Part shown: piece by piece, positions 17,498 through 25,002 of the stretch
How positions within the stretch are numbered: the stretch's first letter is position 1
Layout of the letters: every line of letters begins with the position of its first letter
DNA from: Stenotrophomonas maltophilia
Lineage (GTDB): Bacteria; Pseudomonadota; Gammaproteobacteria; Xanthomonadales; Xanthomonadaceae
Assembly (NCBI RefSeq): GCF_003205835.1
Contig: NZ_CP029773.1
Location: 2,326,501-2,390,500, forward strand
Direction: 5' to 3'
DNA: 64,000 bases
Translations under genes and position numbers: made by a program
The notes under the pieces: generated by a model
What the model was told of the DNA's origin: nothing
Database searches by the model: none
What the model saw: only the letters and a program-made list of their open reading frames with translations

Positions 17498-17807
17498 GAG
17501 GTCTCGGCCCCGGCACCGGCAGGACACCCGCAACAGGATCGGCGTCAGGACCAGCCATCACCGTGGAAGACCGCTTTGCGCGGCGATGGGCAACCTCAGC
17601 CAGGTCAACGATGCCCGCACGCCCGAATGGCCGTTTCTGACCGCCTCGGGCAATCTCCATCATGCGGCGCCATTCCTGTGCCTGTGCGGCCAGCAGGGAC
17701 AACCACGCAAGGTCCTGCGGTTCCAACTCGCGGCCCTCGGGGGTGACCAGTCGGCCACCCTTAAACGAAAAACCGGCCCAAGGGCCGGTTAGGTTGCGAT
17801 CACGCAC
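17484..17807 (-). CDS. DUF3653-like phage protein, copy 1
   Basis: 107 residues from the GTG at 17807, chosen because the copy at 25373 starts ATG at the same codon (RDRxLTGPWAGFSFK). The conserved part is GRLVTPEGRELEPQDLAWLS and AAQAQEWRRMME; the rest is Pro/Arg-rich. The family is typical of Stenotrophomonas and Xanthomonas filamentous phages and is of unknown, perhaps regulatory, function. The start overlaps the stop of the repressor frame at 17800, so the two are translationally coupled. A terminator-like hairpin sits within its first codons. Confidence 0.75.
   Translation of the reverse strand: MRDRNLTGPWAGFSFKGGRLVTPEGRELEPQDLAWLSLLAAQAQEWRRMMEIARGGQKRPFGRAGIVDLAEVAHRRAKRSSTVMAGPDADPVAGVLPVPGPRPRQRV
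17764..17790 (-). terminator. Terminator-like hairpin inside DUF3653 copy 1
   Basis: On the minus strand AACCGGCCC-TT-GGGCCGGTT is followed by TTTCGTTT. A nine-base GC-rich stem with a T-run is a classic intrinsic terminator, yet it lies within codons 5-14 of the DUF3653 gene. The same structure recurs at 25338-25355. It may work as an attenuator after the repressor. Confidence 0.6.
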
Positions 17808-18261
17808 AATCAGGCTCCATGCCACAGCAGGGCCAAGGGTCGAGGCAAGCTCCGTGCCAGTCTGGCCCAGATGCTGCGAACATAATATACATACTGCCGT
17901 CGCCAGAGTTGCTAAGGCCCTGAATTTGAACGGGATTTGCGCGCGCGACGCTTGGTGCTGCGACGACTACCAGCATCAACACTGCCGCCGCCGCGCTGAG
18001 CCTGTCCAGGACTGAGCGCCAGACCTTGCGCTCGACCGGGGAGGTCGCGCGTTCGGCGTGAATCTTCGCCAACCATACGGCGCCGTCGAGCTTGCCCAGC
18101 TCGCAAAGCTGCGCAATTCGCTCATCAGACAGACCCGCCACGCCTTTTCGCGCTTGGTGCAGCGTCTGTCGTTGAATTCCCAATTTCGTCGCCAAAGCCA
18201 TGTCGGACGGGAGTCCCGACCGTTCCCGCACTGCGTCCAGAAGTTCTGCAAGGGCGTTCAT
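17800..18261 (-). CDS. Inovirus repressor (DUF3693-like), tail replaced by integration
   Basis: 153 residues from the ATG at 18261. An N-terminal helix-turn-helix (MALATKLGIQRQTLHQARKG near residues 22-41) represses the phage early promoter. A C-terminal hydrophobic segment (RLSAAAAVLMLVVVAAPSVA) may tether it to the membrane. The dif-like site at 17875-17902 encodes MYIMF near residue 124, so the last 26 residues come from the neighbouring phage remnant A. In the excised circle, the frame would instead continue from MYIMF into KRLLAWLARSLHHPD and a stop just before the DUF3653 gene of prophage B. Confidence 0.75.
   Translation of the reverse strand: MNALAELLDAVRERSGLPSDMALATKLGIQRQTLHQARKGVAGLSDERIAQLCELGKLDGAVWLAKIHAERATSPVERKVWRSVLDRLSAAAAVLMLVVVAAPSVARANPVQIQGLSNSGDGSMYIMFAASGPDWHGACLDPWPCCGMEPDCA
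17875..17902. other. dif/XerCD-type attachment site, left (one arm degenerate)
   Basis: GAACATAATATACAT at 17878-17892 matches one Xer arm and the central region of the right site at 25443-25470 exactly. The other arm (ACTGCCGTC) is degenerate. E. coli dif read in this direction contains AACATAATATACATTATGCG, so the match to a dif arm is direct. It separates phage remnant A from prophage B. Confidence 0.8.
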
Positions 18262-18329
18262 GTGATGAATCCTATTGACACGACGTGATGGGATCAGTTT
18301 ACATGCGGCGCGTGATGTAGATACATCAC
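18262..18329. promoter_or_regulatory. Prophage control region with operator palindrome
   Basis: The divergent gap between repressor and early genes has a perfect inverted repeat GTGATGTA-GA-TACATCAC at 18312-18329. Two more GTGATG half-sites lie at 18262-18267 and 18285-18290. A TTGACA -35-like box lies at 18275-18280 for the rightward genes. Repeated half-sites next to the repressor gene are the expected operator layout; binding is inferred. Confidence 0.6.
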
Positions 18330-18392
18330 ACCCGCCACCGGCACCCGAAGGCCGCTGGCGGGTTCTCTTGGGGCTTGGGGCAGGGGACAGGG

Positions 18393-18656
18393 ATGATTGA
18401 TCCACTCGTTACCTTCGTGCTGCTGGCGGCCATTGCGGTCGTCTCCATCGGTGCCGCTCGCATCGTGTCGTGGCTGCTGGACCGGCGTGACCGTGCCGTC
18501 GTCCAGTGCGGCAAGGAAGCTGCCATCGTCGCCCAGGCACGCGCCGAACTGGCCGCCACCGGCTGGAGCGATGAAGACGAAGCCGCGTTCCAAGCCATCC
18601 GCGCCCAGCAGGGCGTTTCCCTGAAGCACATGCGGGAGTCGATCCATGGCCGCTGA
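18393..18656 (+). CDS. Small early phage membrane protein
   Basis: 87 residues. One N-terminal membrane helix (LVTFVLLAAIAVVSIGAARI) is followed by a cytoplasmic charged domain (EDEAAFQAIRAQQGVSLKHM). First gene of the rightward early operon, with GGGACAGGG upstream of the ATG. It overlaps the next gene by 11 bases. Unknown function; homologues are known only by position in Stenotrophomonas filamentous phages. Confidence 0.65.
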   Translation: MIDPLVTFVLLAAIAVVSIGAARIVSWLLDRRDRAVVQCGKEAAIVAQARAELAATGWSDEDEAAFQAIRAQQGVSLKHMRESIHGR

Positions 18657-18840
18657 GTGCTTCGTCATTACCAGGGCGGATTGGGATCAGCTGATGCAGC
18701 TGTTCGCCGGGATGTTCCTGCTGTTCGCGTGCTGTGCCGTGTTCTCGCCCCTCGATCTGCATTCGTGGGAGTACCGCGTGCGCCGCTATCTGCGTCGCCG
18801 CCGCATTGCGCGTATTCGGGAGGCCGCTCATGGCCGTTGA
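18646..18840 (+). CDS. Small phage membrane protein
   Basis: 64 residues with one hydrophobic helix (MQLFAGMFLLFACCAVFSPL) and a strongly basic tail (YRVRRYLRRRRIARIREAAH). It overlaps both neighbours, so it is translated as part of the early operon. The basic tail facing the cytoplasm suggests DNA or membrane contact, but no function is known. Confidence 0.6.
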   Translation: MAAECFVITRADWDQLMQLFAGMFLLFACCAVFSPLDLHSWEYRVRRYLRRRRIARIREAAHGR

Positions 18841-19885
18841 TCGCGCGCGATTCCGCATGGCCGTAGAGGGTGGGGCAGGGGGCTTTTCCCCGCTTTCGCC
18901 CGGTGAAAAGGGGCAGCTGGCAGCGGCGGCAATTGGCCCGGGGAGTAACACGGGCCAAAAGGGTCAGCAGGACGCAATCATTGACTACCTGACCATTGTG
19001 GTCCCGCTCTCCGCCCTTGAAGAGGTGAACTGCAAGAAGCTCGACCTCTTGCTGTTCCGCATCTTCGGTTTCCGTGGTGAGGTTGTTGCCGGTGCGATTC
19101 GCGAGAAGAACTGGAACTTCTACGAACAGTCGGCGGTGCTGATCGATCGGGAAAACGAGGTTGTTGGCCGTGTCGGCATCGGCGGCAAGAAAAGCACCGT
19201 GTGCCTGAGCCTGACCGGTATGGGCTGCAAGTGGATTCGTGACTGGGCGCGCGTCTACAAGCAGTGCTCGATTCTCGATGCCAAGATCACCCGCGTTGAC
19301 TGCGCGCACGATGACTACGAAGGCGAGCGCCTGGACGTGCATGCGCTCCGCGAGGTTGCAGCCCAGGGCGGCTTTACCGAAGGCGGGTGTCCGCCGCGTC
19401 ACCGCTTCATTTCCGATGAAGGCCACAACACCGGCTGCACGTTGTACGTCGGCGGCAAAGGCCACAAGGAACTGTGTGTGTACGAGAAGGGCAAGGCCGA
19501 GGGCCTGCCGTCCTCGCGCTGGGTGCGCGCGGAAGTGCGCCTGTACGGCAAGCACATGGAAATCCCGCTGGATGTGCTGTTGAACCCGGGCGCGTACCTG
19601 CGCGGTTCGTACAGCGCGTTGCAGGACCTCATCAAGGGCGTGTGCACACGGCTGCGCACGATCCGCAAGCAAGTCGAAGTTTCTGCTGAGGCGATGGTGC
19701 TCTGGATGGAGCGCCAAGTCGGCCCGGCCCTCAGTGTTCTGCGCGGAGCGTTCGGAGATTCATGGTCCGACTTCTGCGAGGCCCGCATCGTCCGTGACGG
19801 TCACCCCGGACGTTTTCGCGGTATTGCCAAGGGTGACGCACTTCATCGTTTCGTGAGGGAAGAACTATGCCCATCTGCCGCGTAA
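18830..19885 (+). CDS. Phage replication initiation protein (Rep, rolling circle)
   Basis: 351-residue initiator of rolling-circle replication of the phage genome, of the Rep_trans/replication initiation factor type. The region DAIIDYLTIVVPLS near residue 48 starts the nickase fold, with KITRVDCAHDDYEGE near residue 147 (metal-ligand segment) and RWVRAEVRLYGKHMEI near residue 225 in the catalytic half. The first 45 residues are a low-complexity Gly/Ala extension. Start ATG 18830 overlaps the preceding gene by 11 bases. It should nick the phage origin; the nick site is not identified. Confidence 0.82.
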   Translation: MAVDRARFRMAVEGGAGGFSPLSPGEKGQLAAAAIGPGSNTGQKGQQDAIIDYLTIVVPLSALEEVNCKKLDLLLFRIFGFRGEVVAGAIREKNWNFYEQSAVLIDRENEVVGRVGIGGKKSTVCLSLTGMGCKWIRDWARVYKQCSILDAKITRVDCAHDDYEGERLDVHALREVAAQGGFTEGGCPPRHRFISDEGHNTGCTLYVGGKGHKELCVYEKGKAEGLPSSRWVRAEVRLYGKHMEIPLDVLLNPGAYLRGSYSALQDLIKGVCTRLRTIRKQVEVSAEAMVLWMERQVGPALSVLRGAFGDSWSDFCEARIVRDGHPGRFRGIAKGDALHRFVREELCPSAA

Positions 19886-20136
19886 AGTCCGCGTCCGTCG
19901 AAGAACGGCACAACAGCAAGACCAACACCATCAACCGCTCGCAGACCGCTGGCCTCGACCTGGGCAACGGCTTCGAACTGCCGTTCCGCGTCGGCCTCGG
20001 CCAGCGTCCGCCGTACCCGGCTGGCGAGTACGACATTGATCCGCAGTCCTTCGGACTGAGCGAGTACGGCGATCTGGTGCTGAAGCGTTACGTCGACCTC
20101 GTTCCGCTGTCGGCCAAGCCAGTCGCCAAGGCCTAA
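19867..20136 (+). CDS. Phage ssDNA-binding protein (gene V-like)
   Basis: 89-residue helix-destabilising protein that coats the phage single strand before assembly. The segment LDLGNGFELPFRVGLGQRPP near residues 30-49 and YPAGEYDIDPQSF fit the gene V OB-like fold of Xanthomonas-type phages. It overlaps the end of Rep by 19 bases, giving tight coupling. Length is close to the usual 85-100 residues. Confidence 0.75.
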   Translation: MPICRVKSASVEERHNSKTNTINRSQTAGLDLGNGFELPFRVGLGQRPPYPAGEYDIDPQSFGLSEYGDLVLKRYVDLVPLSAKPVAKA

Positions 20137-20139
20137 CCC

Positions 20140-20352
20140 ATGCCAGAGCCGGTCTACATCCAGTCGTGCACGGCCCAGAACATCGGGGCTGATGGCGTCT
20201 GCGCTGTGCCGGTCTGGATCGAGAAACCTCAGCCAGTACTTCCAGCGCTCACGCTGGCTGAGGGTACGCAAGTCGCATTCGCCATCGCGGCTTGCTGGGC
20301 ACTGGGCGTTGTTTTCAGGCAGTACGCCCGGTTGTCTCGTGAGCACTTCTAA
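20140..20352 (+). CDS. Small phage membrane protein
   Basis: 70 residues with a Cys-containing N-terminal half (SCTAQNIGADGVCAVPVW) and one membrane helix (QVAFAIAACWALGVVFRQYA). It lies between the ssDNA-binding protein and major coat genes, where filamentous phages carry small virion-cap proteins (pVII/pIX). That role is inferred from position and size only. Confidence 0.6.
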   Translation: MPEPVYIQSCTAQNIGADGVCAVPVWIEKPQPVLPALTLAEGTQVAFAIAACWALGVVFRQYARLSREHF

Positions 20353-20373
20353 ACCAATCAAGAGGGTACAACC

Positions 20374-20613
20374 ATGAAGATGAACAAGATTGCCGCCAAC
20401 GTCCTGGACTTCACCCGTTCCATCGCAGGCAAGGTCGCCACGGGCGCAACCGCCATGATCGCCAGCGGTGCCGCGCTCGCCAGTGGCGGCCCGGCTGAGG
20501 CCATCACTGCCGAAATCACCAACGGCAAGTCCAGCGTCAGCGGCATTCTGGTCGTTCTGGCCGGTGTGCTGGGCCTGTTCCTGCTGTGGTCGATGATCAA
20601 GCGCGCCAAGTAA
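20374..20613 (+). CDS. Major coat protein pVIII
   Basis: 79-residue precoat protein. A long signal sequence (TGATAMIASGAALASGG, cut after about residue 36) precedes a short acidic segment (PAEAITAEITNGKSS). The membrane helix GILVVLAGVLGLFLLWSMI ends in the basic KRAK tail that contacts DNA in the filament. GAGGG lies 11 bases before the ATG. It is the most abundant virion protein in this family. Confidence 0.85.
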   Translation: MKMNKIAANVLDFTRSIAGKVATGATAMIASGAALASGGPAEAITAEITNGKSSVSGILVVLAGVLGLFLLWSMIKRAK

Positions 20614-20628
20614 GCGGGGGCGGGTGCC

Positions 20629-20757
20629 ATGCCCGTTGTCGTAGCAATCATGGGGTATCTGGCGACGGCCGCTGAGGTCATCGCCGGAATCCTCTCGGTC
20701 CTTGCAGCGGTCAAGGGGCTGTTTCTGCTGTGGGGGAACATCAAGCAAGCAAAGTAG
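20629..20757 (+). CDS. Coat-like small protein, pVIII C-terminal paralogue
   Basis: A 42-residue frame (MPVVVAIMGYLATAAEVIAG at the start, ending GLFLLWGNIKQAK). Its end copies the major coat protein end (GLFLLWSMIKRAK) without the signal peptide or acidic segment. It lies 15 bases after pVIII and directly before the central terminator, where a minor coat protein would be expected. No conventional ribosome site beyond CGGGTG is visible. Confidence 0.6.
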   Translation: MPVVVAIMGYLATAAEVIAGILSVLAAVKGLFLLWGNIKQAK

Positions 20758-20782
20758 GGGCGCACGTCGCCCCTGCTTTTTT
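20757..20782 (+). terminator. Central phage terminator
   Basis: GGGGCG-CACGT-CGCCCC is followed by TGCTTTTTT. It sits after the coat genes and before pIII, the same place as the central terminator of Ff phages, where it lets coat proteins be made in large excess over pIII and Zot. Confidence 0.85.
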
Positions 20783-20792
20783 GGGGGGCCGT

Positions 20793-20852
20793 ATGGGCTA
20801 TTTCGTGATCGTGGCTGTATTGGGGGCGCTATGGCTTGCTTTCGATTCCTGA
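20793..20852 (+). CDS. Possible 19-residue peptide
   Basis: A short hydrophobic frame (MGYFVIVAVLGALWLAFDS) starts just after the terminator and overlaps the pIII start in another frame. It could be a tiny virion-cap protein or a leader that couples pIII translation. It has no strong ribosome site, so this is tentative. Confidence 0.25.
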   Translation: MGYFVIVAVLGALWLAFDS

Positions 20853-22243
20853 TGATTCTTGTCGTCGTGCTTTCCGGCGTCGCGCTGCCTTCCGGCGCCA
20901 GGGCGAGCGCGGCGTGTCCAGTACCTGCCGGTACCGCGCCGGCCGTTTGTGATCAAGGCATGGCGTGGGCAGATTGTTCGTCTAAAGCACCCACATATGG
21001 AGGCTTTGGACAGGGCAATAAGGCGTACTGCAAGGACAACGGTGATCGAGTTGTTCTCTGCGACACAAACAGCACCAACTGCGCTGATATCAGCAGCCTT
21101 ACCGCGTACTACAGGGGCAGGTGTTCCGCGCGCGTTGACGGTCAAGCGGGCATGGTCAACGGCACCCTTTTCAGTGGCGGGGTATGTGATCAGGGCTGCA
21201 AGGTGGTACCCAACTTGGACCCCGGCACAAATTTCTCGCTTCGTGAGAATGGCAACCCCAATGCTATTTCAGTGCGATCAGGCACGTGGAAGGCAACGGG
21301 CGATGTCTGTACTCCGGATTCGACGCCTCCCAAGCCTGAAAAGAAAGACGAATACTGTCATCAGGCTGGCAACTACACGGTGTGCAAGTCGAAGGATAAG
21401 ACGTGCGTCAGCACCGCCAGTGGATTCCGCACCTGTGCGAGCGACACGGCCAATGAGAAGGGGCACACGGCCACGAACAACCCGCGTACTGAGGCTGCGA
21501 GCATCAGCGCGCCCAACACGCCGCCCAATCCACCTACGAACCGCCCCGGCGAGAATTGGCAGCCCAGCGGTGGCACGACGAACATCACGAACAACAATAC
21601 TGGCAGCACAACCAACACCAGCAACTACGTCAATAACGGCCAGCCTAATGGCAATCAGCCGACGCCTGGCGATGGTTCAGGCCCCGGTGCTGGCGGTAGC
21701 AATGGCAACGGTGAGAAAGGTGAGGGCAATGGCAATAGCGCCAGTGGCGGTGGGGACTGCAAGACGCCTCCTACCACCGGTGGTGATCCGATCCTCGGCA
21801 TGATCGCGTCACAGACCTGGGCAACGCGGTGCGCTACCGAGAAGGCGAATTCTGCGAAGGTCACGGGTGATGTTGGGAACTGTGATGCGCCTTTCTCTGT
21901 TGAGGGTGATTCGATACAGGCCAATCAACTTCGTGCGCAACGGGCACAGCTGTGTAGCGGAAAGCCCGGCTCCGGTGAGGGCAGTGGGGGAAACCCGCAT
22001 GAGGGTGCTGAGGATGTTGATGGTCCGGGCAAGTGGTCTTGGAAGTTTGACGACAAGCTGATCGACAAGACCGGCTTTGGAGGCGGTTCTTGCCCGCAGC
22101 TAGGAACGCTTGATTTCGGTCGTTTCGGCACGGTGTCTCTGGATGGGCAGACGTGGTGGTGCCCGCTCATCTCTGCACTGCGCACTGTGATGCTCTTGCT
22201 GGGCATGTTCATTTCCTTCCGCATCGTCTTTGGGGATTCGTGA
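20831..22243 (+). CDS. Phage adsorption protein pIII
   Basis: 470 residues. Signal peptide at residues 1-27 (FLMILVVVLSGVALPSGARA), then a Cys-rich receptor-binding N-domain, a long Asn/Gly/Thr linker (residues about 230-330) and a C-domain with GGGSCPQLGTLDFGRFGTVS. The C-terminal anchor is ALRTVMLLLGMFISFRIVFG. pIII sits at the virion tip and binds the host receptor, usually a pilus, then a Tol-type partner. The ATG at 20831 gives the correct signal peptide. Its stop overlaps the pVI start by one base. Confidence 0.82.
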   Translation: MACFRFLMILVVVLSGVALPSGARASAACPVPAGTAPAVCDQGMAWADCSSKAPTYGGFGQGNKAYCKDNGDRVVLCDTNSTNCADISSLTAYYRGRCSARVDGQAGMVNGTLFSGGVCDQGCKVVPNLDPGTNFSLRENGNPNAISVRSGTWKATGDVCTPDSTPPKPEKKDEYCHQAGNYTVCKSKDKTCVSTASGFRTCASDTANEKGHTATNNPRTEAASISAPNTPPNPPTNRPGENWQPSGGTTNITNNNTGSTTNTSNYVNNGQPNGNQPTPGDGSGPGAGGSNGNGEKGEGNGNSASGGGDCKTPPTTGGDPILGMIASQTWATRCATEKANSAKVTGDVGNCDAPFSVEGDSIQANQLRAQRAQLCSGKPGSGEGSGGNPHEGAEDVDGPGKWSWKFDDKLIDKTGFGGGSCPQLGTLDFGRFGTVSLDGQTWWCPLISALRTVMLLLGMFISFRIVFGDS

Positions 22244-22566
22244 TGAGTTCGATATGGGAATGGATCACGCGTGGCGTGAACCTTGTCTGGACCGTGCTGT
22301 TCGGCGGTATTGGTCGAATCGTCACCAAGGCGCTTTCGACCGCTGGTATTACGTTGGTGTCGATCAATCAGCTTCTGCCGCAGCTGCGTTCTGCCGTCAC
22401 GGACTACTTCAGTGGCTTGCCGGATTGGGCACACAATTTCATCGGCGCGGTCGGATTTGATGTGTTCATGAGCATGATCTTGTCGGCGCTCTCTGTGCGC
22501 TTCATGTTCAAGATCATCCCGATGCCGACGGCGCAGGCGCAGCAGCTGGGAGTGACCAAGGAATGA
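22243..22566 (+). CDS. Minor coat protein pVI (DUF2523-like)
   Basis: 107 residues with hydrophobic helices near residues 12-32 (NLVWTVLFGGIGRIVTKALS) and 70-95 (FIGAVGFDVFMSMILSALSV). DUF2523 proteins between pIII and Zot are the pVI equivalents. It begins one base inside the pIII stop (TGATG) and overlaps Zot by four bases at its end. Confidence 0.75.
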   Translation: MSSIWEWITRGVNLVWTVLFGGIGRIVTKALSTAGITLVSINQLLPQLRSAVTDYFSGLPDWAHNFIGAVGFDVFMSMILSALSVRFMFKIIPMPTAQAQQLGVTKE

Positions 22567-23378
22567 TCTACTGGTATACGGGCCAGCCAGGACACGGCAA
22601 AACCCTGCACGCTATCGATCACGCCATCGACTTTCTCAATGAGGGGCGATTGGTCTACGTCTGCAACGTGCGCGGCTTCAAGCACGATGAGGCTCGCATG
22701 CTGCCGATGACGCCCGAGCAGTTCTGTGATTGGCCGAACTTCCTGCCTGACGGCGCGGTGTGCGTTGTCGATGAGGCTTACGAGCACGGAATGCTGCCAA
22801 AGCGGCGCCCCGGCTCGGCCGTGCCTCATCACGTTGAGCAGCTTGCGAAGCACCGTCATCGTGGCTTGGATTTCATTTTTGTCAGCCAGTCTCCCGACCG
22901 GCAGTGCGATGACTTTGTGCAGGATCTCATTGAGCGGCATGTGCACGTGCGTCGGCGCTTTGGCCTGCCGTTCGCGCATCTGCGCACGTTCGATCGTTAC
23001 GAGAAAAATCCGGAGAAGGGCCATCCGCTGATTCTGAAGAGGGTCAAGCTGCCTAAGCGGCCGATGGGCCTCTATGAGTCCACAGTGATGGACACCAGCG
23101 AGAAGGTCATCCCCTGGTACTACCCTGCGGCGGCCGCGTTGCTTGTCGCGGTTATCGGTGGCGCGTGGTGGTCCGTGAATCGCGTGCATGCCCAGCTATC
23201 GGGGGAACTGGATACGGGTCAAGCCAAGGCAGCGGCGCCGCAAGCGGCGGAGAACGGAGCGGGAGCGACGGTCGCAGCCGCGCCGCAAGCCGCACCTCCG
23301 GCGATCACTCGCAGTAGCGACTACGTGGCATGGGTGACGCCGCGAATTCAGGGCCAGCCGTGGACCGCTCCGGCATAA
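22563..23378 (+). CDS. zot: Zot-like assembly ATPase, C-terminus frame-broken
   Basis: 271 residues. Walker A GQPGHGKT is at residues 6-13, Walker B AVCVVDEAYEHG near residue 74, and RHRGLDFIFVSQSP follows near residue 96. A membrane helix (YYPAAAALLVAVIGGAWW) lies near residues 183-200, followed by an Ala/Pro linker. Translation stops at QGQPWTAPA, where the homologue in remnant A continues for about 125 residues. The missing tail is present downstream in other frames to 23761. The ATPase domain is complete. Confidence 0.82.
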   Translation: MIYWYTGQPGHGKTLHAIDHAIDFLNEGRLVYVCNVRGFKHDEARMLPMTPEQFCDWPNFLPDGAVCVVDEAYEHGMLPKRRPGSAVPHHVEQLAKHRHRGLDFIFVSQSPDRQCDDFVQDLIERHVHVRRRFGLPFAHLRTFDRYEKNPEKGHPLILKRVKLPKRPMGLYESTVMDTSEKVIPWYYPAAAALLVAVIGGAWWSVNRVHAQLSGELDTGQAKAAAPQAAENGAGATVAAAPQAAPPAITRSSDYVAWVTPRIQGQPWTAPA

Positions 23379-23761
23379 TGACGCCTTCGCGCATTCCGAC
23401 CAACAGCACCTCGGGACTGCAGCGATGCCGGCGGTGGCTCGTGCCAACGGTGAGCATGCATGATCACGCGATGCAGCTGTAAACGGAAGCAGGCGCAACG
23501 ACGTACGTGACGATAGAGCCAGGTGCCCGCATTGCCCGCGTCACGGGCAATCGAACCTTTTGGACCACACAAGCTGAGGCCCGGCGCATGAACGATTTGC
23601 AGCAGTCTGCGCACTATCAGCAGGAAGCGCGGCGCATCCGCGAGGAAGCGGGCGGAGTGGCAATGCAGCACGTGGAGCGCCCAATGGGCACATTCCCGGA
23701 ATCACCGCCTCATACGACTACCAGCTACATGACCACGGCGCCGGGGCCGAACAAGCTATGA
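23379..23761 (+). pseudogene. Detached Zot C-terminal region
   Basis: From 23507 an open frame (GTG start at best) reads TIEPGARIARVTGN and ends RPMGTFPESPP, matching the Zot tail of remnant A. Between 23379 and 23500 the similarity jumps between frames (CSC followed by TEAGATTY), so at least one insertion or deletion separates it from the ATPase part. Its stop overlaps the TraX start by four bases, suggesting this frame is still translated into TraX. Confidence 0.65.
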
Positions 23762-24393
23762 CCAGCAGCGCACGCGAACTGTTGAAGTGGCTGGCCGTGA
23801 TCTTGATGACCGGGGACCATGTGGCCAAGGTGATCTATGGCGGCTATGTGCCAGGACTCAGCGAAGCGGGGCGGGTGGCCTTTCCGTTGTTCGCGCTGGT
23901 GATGGCGTACAACCTCGCCCAGCCCGGTGCCGATGTGCTGAAGTCCGTTCGCAGGCTTGCGCTGTGGGGCGCTATCGCACAGCCGGTGCACGCCCTGACG
24001 TTCGGCTACTGGTTGCCGCTGAACATCCTGCTCACGTTCGCGCTGTGCGCTGCGGCGGTCTACGCTGTCAACCAGCGAGGATGGCTGGCGCTGGCTTCTC
24101 TCGCCGTGGCCGCGTTGGTGCTGCCGGCATTCGTGGACTACCAGTGGTCCGGCGTGTGGTTCGTGCTGCTGGCGTACTTTGCCTATCGTCAGAAATCGCC
24201 CGGGGCACTGCTTGCGGCCTTCGTTCCCCTGTGCGTCTTCAACGGCAATTTGTGGGCTGTAGCGGCAGTCCCCGTGGCCGGACTGTTGGCGCAGGCTCCG
24301 TGGCCCGTGCCGAGGGCGGGGCGGGCCTTCTACGGCTACTACGTTGGCCATCTGGCGTTCCTTGGGCTGCTGGCGCTTATACTCGCGCCATGA
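23758..24393 (+). CDS. TraX family membrane acetyltransferase-like protein
   Basis: 211-residue polytopic protein with seven or eight hydrophobic helices. The TraX pattern is clear: LLKWLAVILMTGDHVAKVIY at the start, GRVAFPLFALVMAYNLAQPG near residue 38 and WLPLNILLTFAL near residue 82. Plasmid F TraX acetylates the pilin N-terminus. Here it is phage cargo, downstream of Zot and coupled by a four-base overlap. It may modify the phage coat or the host pilus used as receptor; that is inference. The family match is good, activity unknown. Confidence 0.82.
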   Translation: MTSSARELLKWLAVILMTGDHVAKVIYGGYVPGLSEAGRVAFPLFALVMAYNLAQPGADVLKSVRRLALWGAIAQPVHALTFGYWLPLNILLTFALCAAAVYAVNQRGWLALASLAVAALVLPAFVDYQWSGVWFVLLAYFAYRQKSPGALLAAFVPLCVFNGNLWAVAAVPVAGLLAQAPWPVPRAGRAFYGYYVGHLAFLGLLALILAP

Positions 24394-24473
24394 CCATGCG
24401 CCGATACTTCGATCTGCACTATTGGGTGGCCCGATGGCTTGATCGGGCCTTTAAGCGGTATAGCCGTGGCTAA
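24390..24473 (+). CDS. 27-residue basic peptide
   Basis: MTMRRYFDLHYWVARWLDRA followed by FKRYSRG and stop, overlapping the TraX stop by four bases (ATGA). The amphipathic, aromatic and basic sequence looks selected rather than random. Function unknown; too short for similarity arguments. Confidence 0.35.
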   Translation: MTMRRYFDLHYWVARWLDRAFKRYSRG

Positions 24474-24530
24474 AGCCAGGACACGGCCCTTGTAGAGCGG
24501 GTAAGCTTCGCCCAGTTACAGGGGGAAGTC

Positions 24531-24983
24531 ATGGTCACAAGGATTGCAGTGTTGACGCTGCTCGGTGCGCTTAGCTTTGGTGTTGGCGCTGAAGAGTCCG
24601 TCAGCCTCGTTTACAAGTGCGTCAACAAGGCCGGAACGCAATATCAAAGCCAGCCTTGCGCCAAGGGTGAGACGGTCCATATCCGTTTGGCCGATCCCGC
24701 GCCTTTATCGCCGGAAGCCGCGGCCGCCAATCAGCGCTACCTCGATGATCTGCGTCGGCAGAATGCCGCCTCTGTTAGGCCATCCGCCCCGGCACCGCCG
24801 CAGCCTGTGTATCGAAATGGCGGCGGTGGTGGACGTTTGCATTTCATTTCGCAGTACAAAGACCCTGACGCCTGTGAGGCCGCGAAGGCGGAGCGCGCTC
24901 GTGTCTATGAGGCGGTGGGCCTTCATCGGTCGTTTGAGCTGAGCCGCCGCATGGACGATAAGGTGTGGTCGGCCTGCAAGTAG
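24531..24983 (+). CDS. DUF4124-like secreted protein
   Basis: 150 residues. Signal peptide (AVLTLLGALSFGVGAEES), then the DUF4124 motif VYKCVNKAGTQYQSQPC near residues 27-43, a Pro/Ala linker and a C-terminal helix pair with two Cys (PDACEAAKAERARVYEAVGL). DUF4124 domains are periplasmic and common in gamma-proteobacteria. As the last plus-strand phage gene it is probably a cargo gene. GGGGGAAG lies 7 bases before the ATG. Confidence 0.7.
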   Translation: MVTRIAVLTLLGALSFGVGAEESVSLVYKCVNKAGTQYQSQPCAKGETVHIRLADPAPLSPEAAAANQRYLDDLRRQNAASVRPSAPAPPQPVYRNGGGGGRLHFISQYKDPDACEAAKAERARVYEAVGLHRSFELSRRMDDKVWSACK

Positions 24984-25002
24984 TTTGGCCATGAGTGAAC
25001 CG

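Larger units (their letters stand above)
15210..17877 (+). mobile_element. Filamentous phage (inovirus) remnant A, left-truncated
   Basis: Contains the tail of pIII, pVI, an intact Zot, a membrane protein and a DUF3653 gene in inovirus order, ending at the dif-like site at 17875. The replication module, ssDNA-binding protein and major coat genes are absent, and the left edge falls within pIII. It cannot form phage on its own. Confidence 0.85.
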
